This document shows, piece by piece, positions 43,588-52,140 of a stretch of 64,000 nt of DNA. The first letter of the stretch is position 1. Each line of letters opens with the position of its first letter. Both the position numbers and the translations under genes were made by a program. The stretch is from RYN-230 sp963713815 (GTDB lineage Bacteria > Actinomycetota > Actinomycetes > Streptosporangiales > Streptosporangiaceae): positions 1-64,000 of the forward strand of contig CAVQNH010000021.1 of the NCBI GenBank assembly GCA_963713815.1, in the 5' to 3' direction. Under the pieces are notes generated by a model. That model had not been told where the DNA came from, did no database searches, and saw nothing but the letters and a program-made list of their open reading frames with translations.

Positions 43588-44559
43588 ATGTCACTCACCG
43601 ACGCGCGGCACCTGCGGAGGCGGGCCGGGGCGAGCTCCGGCTCGCTCCGGCCCGCCCCCGGCGGCCGCGCCGGCACGGGTTTCTGGCTCATCGCCGCCGC
43701 GTTCCTCACCGCCATGGCATCGACGACGCTGCAGACCCCGCTGTACCCGCTGTACCAGCGCCAGCAGGGCTTCGCGACGTTCGTCATCACCGTCATCTTC
43801 GCCGCCTTCGCCGCCGGCGTGGTCGCCGGCTTGTGGCTCATCGGCCACATCAGCGACGCCGTCGGCCGGCGGCCGATGGTCCTGCTCGGCAGCCTGCTGC
43901 AGATCCCCGCCGCCCTGATCGACATCACCTGGGACGGCGTACCCGGACTGCTAATCGCCCGGGTCATATCAGGTGTCGGGGTCGGGGCAATGACCGCCGC
44001 CGCCGCCGCATACCTGGCAGAACTGCGGGCAGCCAGCCACCACGGCAGCCAGGAGCGCATGGTCACCGCGGTGATCACCGTCGCCAACATTGGCGGCCTG
44101 GCGCTCGGGCCGCTCATCGCCGGATTCCTGGCCACCTGGGCGCCGGCCCCGCTGACCACTCCCTACGCCGTGTTCGCCGTCCTGCTAGCGCTCGCCGCGG
44201 CCATGACGCTGCTCGCACCGGAGACCGTACGGCGGGACATGCCGCGGCCGCCGTACCGGCCCCAGCGCTTCGCGATGCCACAGGCATCCCGGGCTGAGTT
44301 CCTGGGCGCGGCAATAGCCGCGTTCGCTTCCTTCGCGATCTTCGGGCTGTTCACCTCCCTGGCGCCCACCTTCGTGGCCGGCCTCATGCACGACAAATCG
44401 CTGCTCGCCGCCGGCCTTGTCACCTTCAGCGTCTTCGCCGCAGCGGCCCTGTCCCAAGTCTCGCTGTCGCGCCTGCCAGCCAGGCAGCAGGTGATCGGCG
44501 CCGTCGCAGCCATGAGCGTGCAGCATCAGCACAGTCGGTGCCAGACGGCAGCGGGTTAG
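43588..44559 (+). pseudogene. MFS transporter, 3'-truncated
   Basis: The 323-residue frame gives about nine membrane helices of an MFS transporter (FWLIAAAFLTAMASTTLQTP; GLWLIGHISDAVGRRPMVLL with the 2-3 loop motif). It ends abruptly in a non-homologous tail (SVQHQHSRCQTAAG) where three more helices are expected. The sequence from about 44520 onward looks like a different gene on the other strand, so a rearrangement or deletion probably removed the 3' end. It follows the SDR pair with a ribosome-binding AAAGGAG. Confidence 0.7.
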
Positions 44560-44665
44560 GATCATCGAACGTCACCTGAGCACGCCAGTCACCGATCGTC
44601 AGGCCATGGGCTTGCTCCGCGGCCCAGCCCAGGGCGGGAGTAGGAGGAGAGTACGACTGTGACAT
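44520..44665 (-). pseudogene. possible 5' fragment of an unidentified gene
   Basis: The minus frame from ATG 44665 reads MSQSYSPPTPALGWAAEQAH then GLTIGDWRAQVTFDDPNPLP. This has normal-looking composition up to about 44520, where it runs into the antisense of the MFS remnant. I do not recognise it. It may be the front of a truncated gene divergent from the GNAT gene, or an accident. Confidence 0.3.
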
Positions 44666-45260
44666 CGGCTGCGACCCAGTACACGACGCGTCTGCTCACG
44701 CCCGACACCTGGGATGACTTCGCCGCACTGGTTGAGGCGAACAACGGTGTCGGGGTGGCTGCTGGTGCATCGGCTTTCATCCCGAGGGCATCAGCAAGGA
44801 CAGCACCGCGGCAGGCAACCGCGAGGCCAAACTCACTCATGTGAACAACGGCACCATCCACCAGATGCTCGTCTACCGTGACGGTCGCTGCGTGGGCTGG
44901 TGTCAGTACGGGCCACCGGCCGAGGTGGCTACCATCAAGAACCCCAAGGCCTATGAAAAGGGTCTCGCCGAGTTGCCTGACTGGCGGATCGGCTGCTTGT
45001 TCACCGGCTCCGGATCCCGCCGCACAGGCGTGGCGCGGGCCGGAGTTGCCGCGGTGCTGGCCGCGATAGCACATGCTGGCGGAGGCTTGGTCGAGGCCTA
45101 CCCCGAGCAGGTGGCCGGACGTGACCCGCAACGTGGCGCCTACCTGCATACCGGGCCAGAGAGCCTGTTCGAAGAGTTCGGATTCGTCCGCGACCGCCGC
45201 ATCGCCAAGTGGCGCTGGGTGAGCACTGAACGACGCCAGGGCCTTGAGCCCTACGTCTAG
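44659..45260 (+). CDS. GNAT family N-acetyltransferase, frameshifted
   Basis: GTG 44659 gives QYTTRLLTPDTWDDFAALVE. At the GTCGGGGTGG stretch near 44750-44756 one base appears missing, after which the reading continues GGCWCIGFHPEGISKDS through VNNGTIHQMLVYRDGRCVGW and GCLFTGSGSRRTGVARAGVA (acetyl-CoA-binding loop) to LFEEFGFVRDRRIAKWRWV. This order matches a conserved actinobacterial acetyltransferase of unknown substrate. With one added base the gene would be intact. Confidence 0.78.
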
Positions 45261-46640
45261 ATCGTGCCCCTGCTGGCGGTGAGGTCTCCTCGGACGGCTG
45301 GTGGGATGTCGTGCCTCGAGCACTGATCCATTAGGGAGCTGCTGGCGTCCTCGGGCTCAAGTGTTGGTCCGGCGACGGAGAGAGGAGCCAGATGATCTTT
45401 GTAGGGGTGGACTGGGCCGAGGCCCATCACGACGTGCATGTCCAGGACGAGGACGGCAAGCGCCTGGGCAGGGGCCGGCTGCCCGAAGGGGTGGAGGGGA
45501 TCGCCCGGTTCCACGAGCTGGCCGCGCCCACGCGGAAGAGCCCGGCCGAGGTGGTGATCGGGATCGAGACCGACCGGGGCCTGTTCGCCGCGGCGCTGGT
45601 GGCGGCCGGCTACCAGGTCTTCGCGGTGAACCCGATGTCGACGTCTCGCTACCGGGACCGGCACTCGACCTCGGGGCCAAGTCCGACCCGGGGACGCCAA
45701 GGTGCTGGCCGACATGGTCCGCACCGACCGGCACAACCACCGTCCGGTGGCCGGGGACAGCGACCTGGCCGAGGCGGTCAAGGTGCTGGCCCGGGCGCAC
45801 CAGTCGATGATCTGGTCGCGGCGCCGCCAGACCAACCTGTTGCGCTCGACGCTGCGGGAGTTCTACCCCGCAGCGCTGGCCGCCTTCGACGACCTGACCA
45901 GCGGCGACGCCCTCGAGGTGCTCCGGGTCGCCCCGACCCCGGCGCTCGGCGCGGCGCTGTCCCGCCCGAAGATCGCCGCGGCGCTGCGCCGCGGCGGTCG
46001 CCAGCGCCGGATCGACGCGCGGGCCGGGGAGATCCAGGCGGCGCTGCGCGCCCCGCAGCTGCGAGGCTCCCCGGTCGTCGCGGCCGCCATGGGCGCCTCG
46101 GTCAGCGCCAGCGTGGCGGTCATCGCCGAGATGACCGCCCAGATCGCCGCGCTCGAGCGAGGAGCTCGCCGCGGATTTTGAGCAGCACCCGGACGCCGAG
46201 GTGGTCCGTTCCCTGCCAGGACTAGGGACCATCCTCGGCGCCCGGGTGCTCGGCGAGTTCGGCGATGAGCCGAACCGCTATGCCACCGCCAAGTCTCGCA
46301 AGAACTACGCCGGCACGTCGCCGATCACCCGGGCGTCGGCACCAGGCGGGTCGTGCTCGCCCGCCACGTCCGCAACCGGCGCCTGGCCGACGCGCATCTA
46401 CCTGTGGGCCTTCGCCGCGCTCACCGCCTCACCCGGCGCCCGGGCCTACTACGACGCCCGCCGAGCCGCCGGCGACACCCACCACGCCGCCCTGCGGGCC
46501 CTCGGCAACCGCCTCGTCGGCATCCTGCACGGCTGCCTCGCCCACCACACCGCCTTACGACGAAACCACCGCCTGGGGGCACCGCACCAGCACCAAACTC
46601 GCCCAGGCCGCTTGACACCTTGCAGCCGTGGGATGTCTAG
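45261..46640 (+). mobile_element. IS110-family insertion sequence, degraded
   Basis: The element is defined by its transposase remnant. IS110-type elements lack long terminal inverted repeats and I cannot place the exact ends. The non-coding 130 bases before the transposase (45261-45391) are where the bridge RNA of IS110-group elements is normally encoded. No target duplication is visible. Confidence 0.55.
45392..46618 (+). pseudogene. IS110-family transposase, multiple frameshifts
   Basis: The DEDD catalytic half starts MIFVGVDWAEAHHDVHVQDE with the first Asp; EVVIGIETDRGLFAAALVAA and DMVRTDRHNHRPVAGDSD follow. The C-terminal transposase_20 part is VVRSLPGLGTILGARVLGEF with YAGTSPITRAS and the end CLAHHT...DETTAWGH. 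At least four frame changes occur. Two near 45675 and 45698 look like single losses in G runs; others fall near 46165 and 46340-46400. It cannot make a functional protein as read. Confidence 0.85.
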
Positions 46641-46752
46641 AGGTGCCGCGTCAGGCTCCGGGACGGCACCAGCCGCAGCCCCCAAGACCCCGGTCCCGCC
46701 TGCCACGAACACGCGCTTCAGACCACGAGATTCGCGGCCCGATTCGTCCGGT

Positions 46753-47418
46753 TTAGGCGGGCTGCACGACGGTGGCCATGGTGCCGATCAGTTGCCGGAA
46801 TCGCTCGACCGGCTCGGTTTCGCCGGTGATGTCGATGCCGGTGTCTGACCTCCTAAAAATGAGGGCGGTCAGGGCTTGGGCGCTCGCGGTGATCGTGACG
46901 TCGGCTCGCGCGGGTAGGTCCCCCGCGGTGAGCGACCACTGGCGGCCGTCGCTTTCGACCAGGTAGTCCGCACCGTCGAGTCGGAAGTGCCAGCGGGCTG
47001 GTTCGTGGTCGCCGCCAGCGAGGTCGATGGCCTGGGTAACGGAGCGGAGCAGATGCTCGGCGTGCAGCGGCTCGCCGTCCCGGGGCCGGCGCCAGGCATG
47101 CTGCAGCCCCCACCGGCCGAGCGCGCCGAGGACCGGTCCGAGGTCGGCTCCGGCCGGTGTCAGGCGATACCAGACTTCCCGCCGCCCTGGCTCGCGGTCG
47201 GCGGTGAGGATCCCGGCGTCCTCCAGCTCGCGCAGGCGCTGGCTGAGGGTCTTGGGGGTGATCCCGCCGAGGCGGTCCATCAGGTCGGTGAACCTTTTGG
47301 CGCCGGTGAGCAGGTCGCGGATCACCAGCAGGCTCCACCGGTCGCCGACGCGCTCCAAGGCGCGCGCGGTCAGGCAGAAGTGGTCGTAGGTACGAACGTT
47401 CCTGGTCACGCTCTCCAT
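46753..47418 (-). CDS. HxlR family winged-helix regulator with SCP2-like domain
   Basis: This 221-residue regulator has an HxlR N-terminus (FCLTARALERVGDRWSLLVI; LGGITPKTLSQRLRELEDAG; EVWYRLTPAGADLGPVL). A C-terminal domain of about 100 residues (ADYLVESDGRQWSLTAGDLP, DVTITASAQALTALIF) resembles the SCP2 sterol-carrier fold found in several actinobacterial HxlR proteins. It is divergent from a membrane protein gene across a region with three regularly spaced repeats, so it probably represses both. Confidence 0.9.
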   Translation of the reverse strand: MESVTRNVRTYDHFCLTARALERVGDRWSLLVIRDLLTGAKRFTDLMDRLGGITPKTLSQRLRELEDAGILTADREPGRREVWYRLTPAGADLGPVLGALGRWGLQHAWRRPRDGEPLHAEHLLRSVTQAIDLAGGDHEPARWHFRLDGADYLVESDGRQWSLTAGDLPARADVTITASAQALTALIFRRSDTGIDITGETEPVERFRQLIGTMATVVQPA

Positions 47419-47419
47419 A

Positions 47420-47456
47420 ATACTAGTTGACAGATACTATCTGCAACATACTATCT
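47420..47456 (+). promoter_or_regulatory. promoter with 14-bp-spaced operator repeats
   Basis: TTGACA (47427-47432) and TACTAT (47449-47454), spaced by 16 bases, form a good promoter for the rightward membrane protein gene. ATACTA recurs at 47420, 47434 and 47448, exactly every 14 bases, and CAGATACTATCTG (47431-47443) is a perfect palindrome inside the promoter. The A+T-rich array stands out sharply and is the likely HxlR binding region. Confidence 0.7.
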
Positions 47457-47487
47457 TGTAGATATAACTCAATCGCAGGAGGATGTC

Positions 47488-48242
47488 ATGTACGACCCGC
47501 CTGGCTATCTGTGGGCGATCACCATCGCCGGAATCATCGCGATCCCGGCCGCGACCTGCGTCGTGCTCTACGGCGGCGCGGTGCGCGCCGGCCTGGGCCG
47601 GACGCGGGCGGCGCTGCTCGCCGGCGGCGCTGCTCTCGTGCTCGGCGGCTGGTTCACCGCCAGCGCGGTGATCGCGGGTCACGGCTGGTACCACGCGCGG
47701 CTCGGCCACGGGGTGCCGTGGATGCCGGTCGCGGTGGTGGGCTTCTCTGGCACGCTGCTGGTGCTGCGCCGGATCCCGGTGGTGGCGCGCGCCCTGGCGG
47801 CGCCGGGCATGGTGGCCCGCCTGGAGCTCCCGCATTCGTTCCGGGCGGTCGAGGGGACGGCCTTCCTGGCCATGATGGCCCTCGGCCATCTGCCCGCGTT
47901 GTTCGCCCTGCCCGCGGGTCTGGGCGACATCGCCGCCGGTATCGCTGCGCCGCTGGTCGCCCGCAGGCTCGCGCAGGGCGGGGGCCGCCGCGCGGCCCTG
48001 CGGTTCAACGCGTTCGGCATGACCGATCTGGTCGTGGCCCTGACCCTCGGCACCCTCACCGGATTCCAGCTGATCAACGTCACCCCATCCGGGGCGCCGA
48101 TCAGCGAGCTGCCCCTCGCGCTGATCCCGACGCGGCTGTGCCGCTGCTGTTCGCCCTGCACATCACGTCGGTGTCCGCGCTGGCCAGGACCCGGCGGACA
48201 CCGCTGCCAGCCGCCACCCCGCTCACTGCCGCCGCGAGATAG
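47488..48242 (+). CDS. multi-pass membrane protein of unknown function, frameshifted near end
   Basis: ATG 47488 has AGGAGG upstream. The product has about seven membrane helices (LWAITIAGIIAIPAATCVVL; AALLAGGAALVLGGWFTASA; GTAFLAMMALGHLPALFALP). I do not recognise a characterised family. Near 48122-48135 one base seems missing; after it the last helix VPLLFALHITSVSALARTRR and the stop at 48242 follow naturally. It is divergent from the HxlR gene and probably repressed by it. Confidence 0.72.
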
Positions 48243-48259
48243 AACGGAAAGGAAACGCA

Positions 48260-48607
48260 ATGAACACCCGGAGTCCATACCCAGACGTCGAGGTCCCGGA
48301 GATCTCCCGGCCCAGGCTCGTCCTTGACCGAGCCGATGAGCGAGATGCAGCGGTCCCACTCATGGGTCCCGCCGACCACGGTAGCGCCAGCCCGCTGATG
48401 GGCCCGGCCGACCCGGGCACCATTACCCCGCTGATGGGCCCGGCCGACCCGGCCACCGTTGCCCCGCTGATGGGTCCCGCCGATCGCGGCACGATGGTCT
48501 GGCTCATGGGTCCCGCCGACCGGGCACGTCCACGCCGCTCACATGGGTGTGACCTGGCCTTCTGGATCTGCTCCTTCGTGTTCGCCTCGGCGTCGGTGAA
48601 GCTGTAG
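48260..48607 (+). CDS. small peptide with five LMGPAD repeats
   Basis: ATG 48260 is preceded by GGAAAGGA and starts 18 bases after the membrane protein stop, so it is probably cotranscribed. A charged 32-residue leader (SPYPDVEVPEISRPRLVLDR) precedes five units: PLMGPADHGSAS, PLMGPADPGTIT, PLMGPADPATVA, PLMGPADRGTMVW and LMGPADRARP. The last 27 residues run into the antisense of a carbonic anhydrase remnant and are probably not original. Leader plus repeated short cores is the layout of some ribosomal peptide natural product precursors, but no maturation enzyme is recognisable nearby. Confidence 0.5.
   Translation: MNTRSPYPDVEVPEISRPRLVLDRADERDAAVPLMGPADHGSASPLMGPADPGTITPLMGPADPATVAPLMGPADRGTMVWLMGPADRARPRRSHGCDLAFWICSFVFASASVKL
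48356..48520 (+). repeat. 36-bp coding tandem repeat, about 4.5 copies
   Basis: Units begin at 48356, 48392, 48428, 48464 and about 48503; the fourth is 39 bases. Identity is highest over CTGATGGGCCCGGCCGA, and the remaining positions vary. Confidence 0.9.
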
Positions 48608-48880
48608 AACCTGGCTGGCGCAATCGGCGCCCGCCCCGTCTCCTTGCGGAGCCGCTCCTCAAACTCGCGGTCCGCGAACCTGAGCGACATCCCGCAGTCG
48701 GTGTGATTGATGATCATTATCTCCCGGGCGCCCAGGCCGACCTGGTCGACAGCACGAAGCGGACCGCGACGGCGTCGATCATCAGCGAGTCGGACGGCGC
48801 CGGTCCTGATCAGCCCCGAGCGTCCTCGCCGAGCGCGCCCGGCAGCGGCGAGACCCATGCGATCTGCGCGTCCGGGACAT
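48541..48880 (-). pseudogene. beta-carbonic anhydrase remnant
   Basis: GAREIMIINHTDCGMSLRFA contains the His and Cys zinc ligands of a beta-carbonic anhydrase, and FEERLRKETGRAPIAPARFY with TDAEANTKEQIQKARSHP matches the following helices. Upstream the related TDSLMIDAVAVRFVLSTR and PGALGEDA lie in other frames. The N-terminal CxD/SR metal site and the C-terminus are missing. Its end abuts the LMGPAD repeat DNA. Confidence 0.7.
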
Positions 48881-49174
48881 CGCTGGCGTGCAGGCGATAT
48901 CAGTGACGGTCTGCGGGATCGGCTTCGGGCGTGGATCTCGATCCATTGGTCAATGTTCGAGCCTGGGCGCGGGCCGTGGGAGGTCTGGCTGCTGCTGCGT
49001 GATCGCTGGGGACGGCAGGGCGACGCTGGTGGACCTGTACGAGCTGGAGGCGGCAGGCCGCGGTATCCAGCCGGAATGCCTGTCCAACAGCTGACCGGTC
49101 ACGGCTGACGGCCGCCGCCCGTCCGGTGTGTTATCCCGGCCGTCAGCCTGCGCTTCCCGGCAGCGACCGGCTCG
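48881..49174. other. region without an identifiable gene
   Basis: Two plus-strand frames contain coding-like pieces (WISIHWSMFEPGRGPWEVW; RATLVDLYELEAAGRGIQPE ending at 49094) that may be one small frameshifted gene. I cannot assign either. Confidence 0.35.
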
Positions 49175-49683
49175 GTGATCCGCATGAGATCAGCGAGTAC
49201 GACCCCGCGTGGCCGGTGGACGTTCGCGACCTGGCGGTCTCGGCTCGCGGCGGCCCTCGGAGCGGCGGCGACCCGGATTGATCACGTTGGCTCGACCGCG
49301 GTGCCTGGGCTTGCCGCCAAGCCGGTCATCGACATCATGATCAGCGTGCCTGACACCAGTGATGAGGCTTCCTATCTGCCCGCCTGCCTTTCCACCGGGC
49401 TGATCCTGCGGATGCGCGAGAAGGGGCGCCTGCTGCTCTGGCCGCCGCCCTCCCGTGCCGCGCGAGGTGCACGTGCATGTCTGCGAGTCCCGGCGGAGAC
49501 TGGGGCCGCGATGAACTGCTGTTCCGTGATTATCTGGTGGCAGATTCCGCCGTCCGTGATAGGTACTCGGCGCTGAAACGGGATCTGATAGGGCGCTGGC
49601 ATGACGACCGGCGGGCATACGCGGAAGCTAAGACCGGGTTCGTCTTGGACGCGCTGGAGCAGGCCCGCAGCTGGGGATCGTAG
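49175..49683 (+). pseudogene. GrpB/UPF0157 family protein, frameshifted
   Basis: ISEYDPAWP in one frame leads into RLAAALGAAATRIDHVGSTA, then VPGLAAKPVIDIMISVPDTS in a second. REVHVHVCES and DWGRDELLFRDYLVADSAVR, then AYAEAKTGFVLDALEQA, follow in a third. This is the full order of a GrpB-family nucleotidyltransferase-fold protein, but at least two frame changes are needed. The family's function is poorly known. Confidence 0.7.
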
Positions 49684-49781
49684 CCGTCGGCGATGGTTGC
49701 ATTGGCGCTCAGTGCGGCGCCTCGTCAATGAGACTCATGACCTTTCGCTCCCTTCTCTCTGGGCGATCGGCCCACCCATGG

Positions 49782-49852
49782 CGCTAGCCTGACGTGACGT
49801 TTTCCCCTTAAAAACCAGGAATAGATTTCTGGAACTGATGATCAAGCTTGAC
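49782..49852. repeat. 71-bp A+T-rich direct repeat, copy 1
   Basis: The copy runs from GCTAG to AAGCTTGAC and is about 90% identical to copy 2 at 49943-50013. It contains TTTTCCCCTTAAAAA and the imperfect palindrome CCAGGAATAGATTTCTGG. By eye its core is near 40% G+C in a region above 65%. Confidence 0.85.
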
Positions 49853-49942
49853 CGGCGGGTGAGGCGCTCGTCGGCCAGCGGGTCGCCCTCTGCGCGTAGC
49901 GCCTCAAGTTCCCCGGCGGTCAGCGACAGCCCAGCCTCGACC

Positions 49943-50013
49943 GCTAGCACTGACGCTACGTTTTCCCCTTAAAAACTAGGAATAGATTTCTGGAAGTTTT
50001 GATCAAGCTTGAC
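49943..50013. repeat. 71-bp A+T-rich direct repeat, copy 2
   Basis: Same orientation as copy 1, with a 161-bp offset. The differences cluster around the edges of the palindrome and before GATCAAGCTTGAC. On the minus strand both copies read SRNLFLVFKGKT, followed by a stop in copy 2. Confidence 0.85.
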
Positions 50014-50104
50014 TCAGCCGGAGTGAGGCTGATCGGGTTTTGCCATCCGCAGGTGCGGCGGGTGCGGGCGCCGCTGCTGCCAGCCGGGGTGGAACAATCG
50101 GCGC

Positions 50105-50590
50105 ATGCCGGAACGACTCGAGGTGCAGCGGGCGGTGGCCGCATCAGCGGGTGAGATCTTCGCCGTGCTCCAGGATCCCCGGGGGCACGTGGCCATCGAC
50201 AGCTCTGGCATGCTGATGGCGGCCAGCGGGGACAGTGTCGCCAGGGCGGGAGACACCTTCGTGGTGCACATGGACCGGGAAGCACTCAACGACTATCCCC
50301 TCGGTCTCTACGACGTCACCGTCGAAATCGTCACGTTCGAGCCGGACCAGGAAATCGCCTGGACTGTCCACGGCCAGCTGGACCTCGGCCACGTATATGG
50401 CTACCGGCTGGAGCCAATCGAGGAGGGCACGCTCGTGACGTCCTACTACGACTGGTCGGCGGCCGGGCAGGACTGGAAGGACGCCGCCATCTTCCCGGTG
50501 ATCCCGGAGAGCGCCCTGCGGGCCACGCTCGGGATCCTGGCCCGCACTGTCGCCCCCGGCAAGCCCCGCCCCGCGCTCCCGGCCCGCTGA
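50105..50590 (+). CDS. SRPBCC (polyketide cyclase/dehydrase-like) family protein
   Basis: This 161-residue protein has the START/Bet v1-like SRPBCC pattern: LEVQRAVAASAGEIFAVLQD, SGDSVARAGDTFVVHMD and YDVTVEIVTFEPDQEIAWTV, then a C-terminal helix (LRATLGILARTVA). Members bind hydrophobic ligands or act as cyclases. No neighbouring gene points to the ligand. Confidence 0.83.
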   Translation: MPERLEVQRAVAASAGEIFAVLQDPRGHVAIDSSGMLMAASGDSVARAGDTFVVHMDREALNDYPLGLYDVTVEIVTFEPDQEIAWTVHGQLDLGHVYGYRLEPIEEGTLVTSYYDWSAAGQDWKDAAIFPVIPESALRATLGILARTVAPGKPRPALPAR

Positions 50591-50699
50591 CCGGCCGCTG
50601 CAAACGACCGGCGTACCTCCTAGGGGAGCCCCGTTGCTCCCGCTGCGCGCCGTCCGGGCGTGTAATGGACGGACCCGATGTTGTATGGAGGCAGGCTCG

Positions 50700-52079
50700 A
50701 TGATGTACCAGGTTGTGAACCCGGCCACCGGGAAGGTCGAAAGTGAGTACCCGACGGCGACTGACGCAGAAGTCAGTGACGTGCTGGGGAGAGCCGAACG
50801 CGGCTACACCTCGTGGCGGCGGACTCCGATGGACGAGCGCGCCGCGATCCTGCGCCGGGTCTCCCAGCTGTATCGCGACCGCTCCACCGAACTGGCCGCG
50901 ATCATCACCCGGGAGATGGGTAAGGTCACCAAGGCCGCACAGGGTGAACTGCAGTTCGTCGCGGCCATCTACCAGTACTACGCCGACAACGGGGCGGCGC
51001 TCCTCGAGGACCAGCCGCTGGCCTCCCACCTGCCGGGCACGGCGTGGGTGCGCAAGACCCCGATCGGCGCGCTGCTGGGCATCATGCCGTGGAACTACCC
51101 GTATTACCAGGTCGCCCGGTTCGCAGCGCCGAACCTGATGATCGGCAACACCATCGTGCTCAAGCACGCGCCGCAATGCCCGGAGTCCGCCCTGGCCATG
51201 GAGCAGCTGTTCCGCGATGCCGGGCTGCCAGAAGACGCCTATATCAACATCTTCGCGACCAACGAGCAGGTCGCCGCCATGGTCGCGGACCCCCGCATCG
51301 CCGGGGTGTCGGTGACAGGCAGCGAGCGGGCCGGGTCGGCCGTGGCCGCCGTGGCCGGGCAGAACCTGAAGAAGGTCGTGCTGGAGCTCGGCGGCTCGGA
51401 TCCGTTCATCGTGCTGGACGGTGCCGATCTGCCGAAAGTGGCCAGGACGGCAGCGGCGGCCAGGATGGAGAACGGCGGCCAGGCCTGCAATGCATCCAAG
51501 CGGATGATCGTGGCCGATGGCGTCTACGACGACTTCCTGCGCGAGTTCACGGCCGCGATGTCCAGCTACGTGACCGGGGATCCGACCGACCCGGCGACGA
51601 GCTACGGGCCGCTGTCCTCGGAGCAGGCGGCGCGCAACCTGATGACCCAGATCGACGACGCGGTCAGTAAGGGCGCAACGGTCGTCCTCGGAGGGCACCG
51701 CATCGACGGGCCGGGCGCATTCGTGGAGGCGACCGTGCTCTCGGGCGTGACCCCCGACATGCGCGCCTACCGGGAGGAGCTGTTCGGCCCGGCCGCGGTG
51801 GTCTACCGGGTGGCCGACGCCGATGAAGCGGTGGAGCTGGCCAACAGCAGCGCGTTCGGGCTCGGCGGAGCCGTCTTCTGCAGCGACGAGAAGCTGGCCG
51901 TGGAGGTCGCCGACCGGCTCGACGTCGGGATGGCCTGGGTCAACAGTGCCGAACTCGGCGGCCCGGAGCTACCCTTCGGCGGCACCAAGCGATCCGGTGT
52001 CGGCCGCGAGCTCGGCCCGCTGGGCATCGACGAGTTCGTCAACAAGAAGCTCATCCACACACCACCCGCCGCGCAGTAG
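50700..52079 (+). CDS. NAD(P)-dependent aldehyde dehydrogenase (succinate-semialdehyde type)
   Basis: ATG 50700 follows GGAGG by eight bases and gives 459 residues. NAD-binding and catalytic motifs are complete: IMPWNYPYYQVARFAAPNLM (oxyanion Asn), SVTGSERAGSAVAAVAGQNL, the general-base Glu in VVLELGGSDPF and the nucleophile Cys in NGGQACNASKRM. GGPELPFGGTKRSGVGREL is typical of the succinate-semialdehyde dehydrogenase group. It oxidises an aldehyde to an acid. The exact substrate is inferred from overall similarity only. Confidence 0.9.
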   Translation: MMYQVVNPATGKVESEYPTATDAEVSDVLGRAERGYTSWRRTPMDERAAILRRVSQLYRDRSTELAAIITREMGKVTKAAQGELQFVAAIYQYYADNGAALLEDQPLASHLPGTAWVRKTPIGALLGIMPWNYPYYQVARFAAPNLMIGNTIVLKHAPQCPESALAMEQLFRDAGLPEDAYINIFATNEQVAAMVADPRIAGVSVTGSERAGSAVAAVAGQNLKKVVLELGGSDPFIVLDGADLPKVARTAAAARMENGGQACNASKRMIVADGVYDDFLREFTAAMSSYVTGDPTDPATSYGPLSSEQAARNLMTQIDDAVSKGATVVLGGHRIDGPGAFVEATVLSGVTPDMRAYREELFGPAAVVYRVADADEAVELANSSAFGLGGAVFCSDEKLAVEVADRLDVGMAWVNSAELGGPELPFGGTKRSGVGRELGPLGIDEFVNKKLIHTPPAAQ

Positions 52080-52085
52080 TCGTGC

Positions 52086-52121
52086 CCGTGGCCGCAGCCT
52101 CAGGCGGGGCTGCGGCCACGG
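52086..52121. terminator. bidirectional hairpin between convergent genes
   Basis: Fourteen-base perfect arms (CCGTGGCCGCAGCC and its complement) with an eight-base loop lie 6 bases after the aldehyde dehydrogenase stop and 19 bases from the dapE stop. Confidence 0.8.
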
Positions 52122-52140
52122 CGGCTCCCCGGCCAGGAGA

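Larger units (their letters stand above)
49684..50104. other. intergenic region with paired A+T-rich repeats
   Basis: Apart from the two direct repeats listed separately, the 90 bases between them read on the minus strand as SLTAGELEALRAEGDPLADE, which looks like a coding fragment. No complete gene is seen. Confidence 0.45.

Noticed and set aside
48356..48520. Possible CRISPR array
   Set aside because: Units are contiguous with no spacers of constant length, they stay in frame and encode a peptide repeat, and no cas gene is present.
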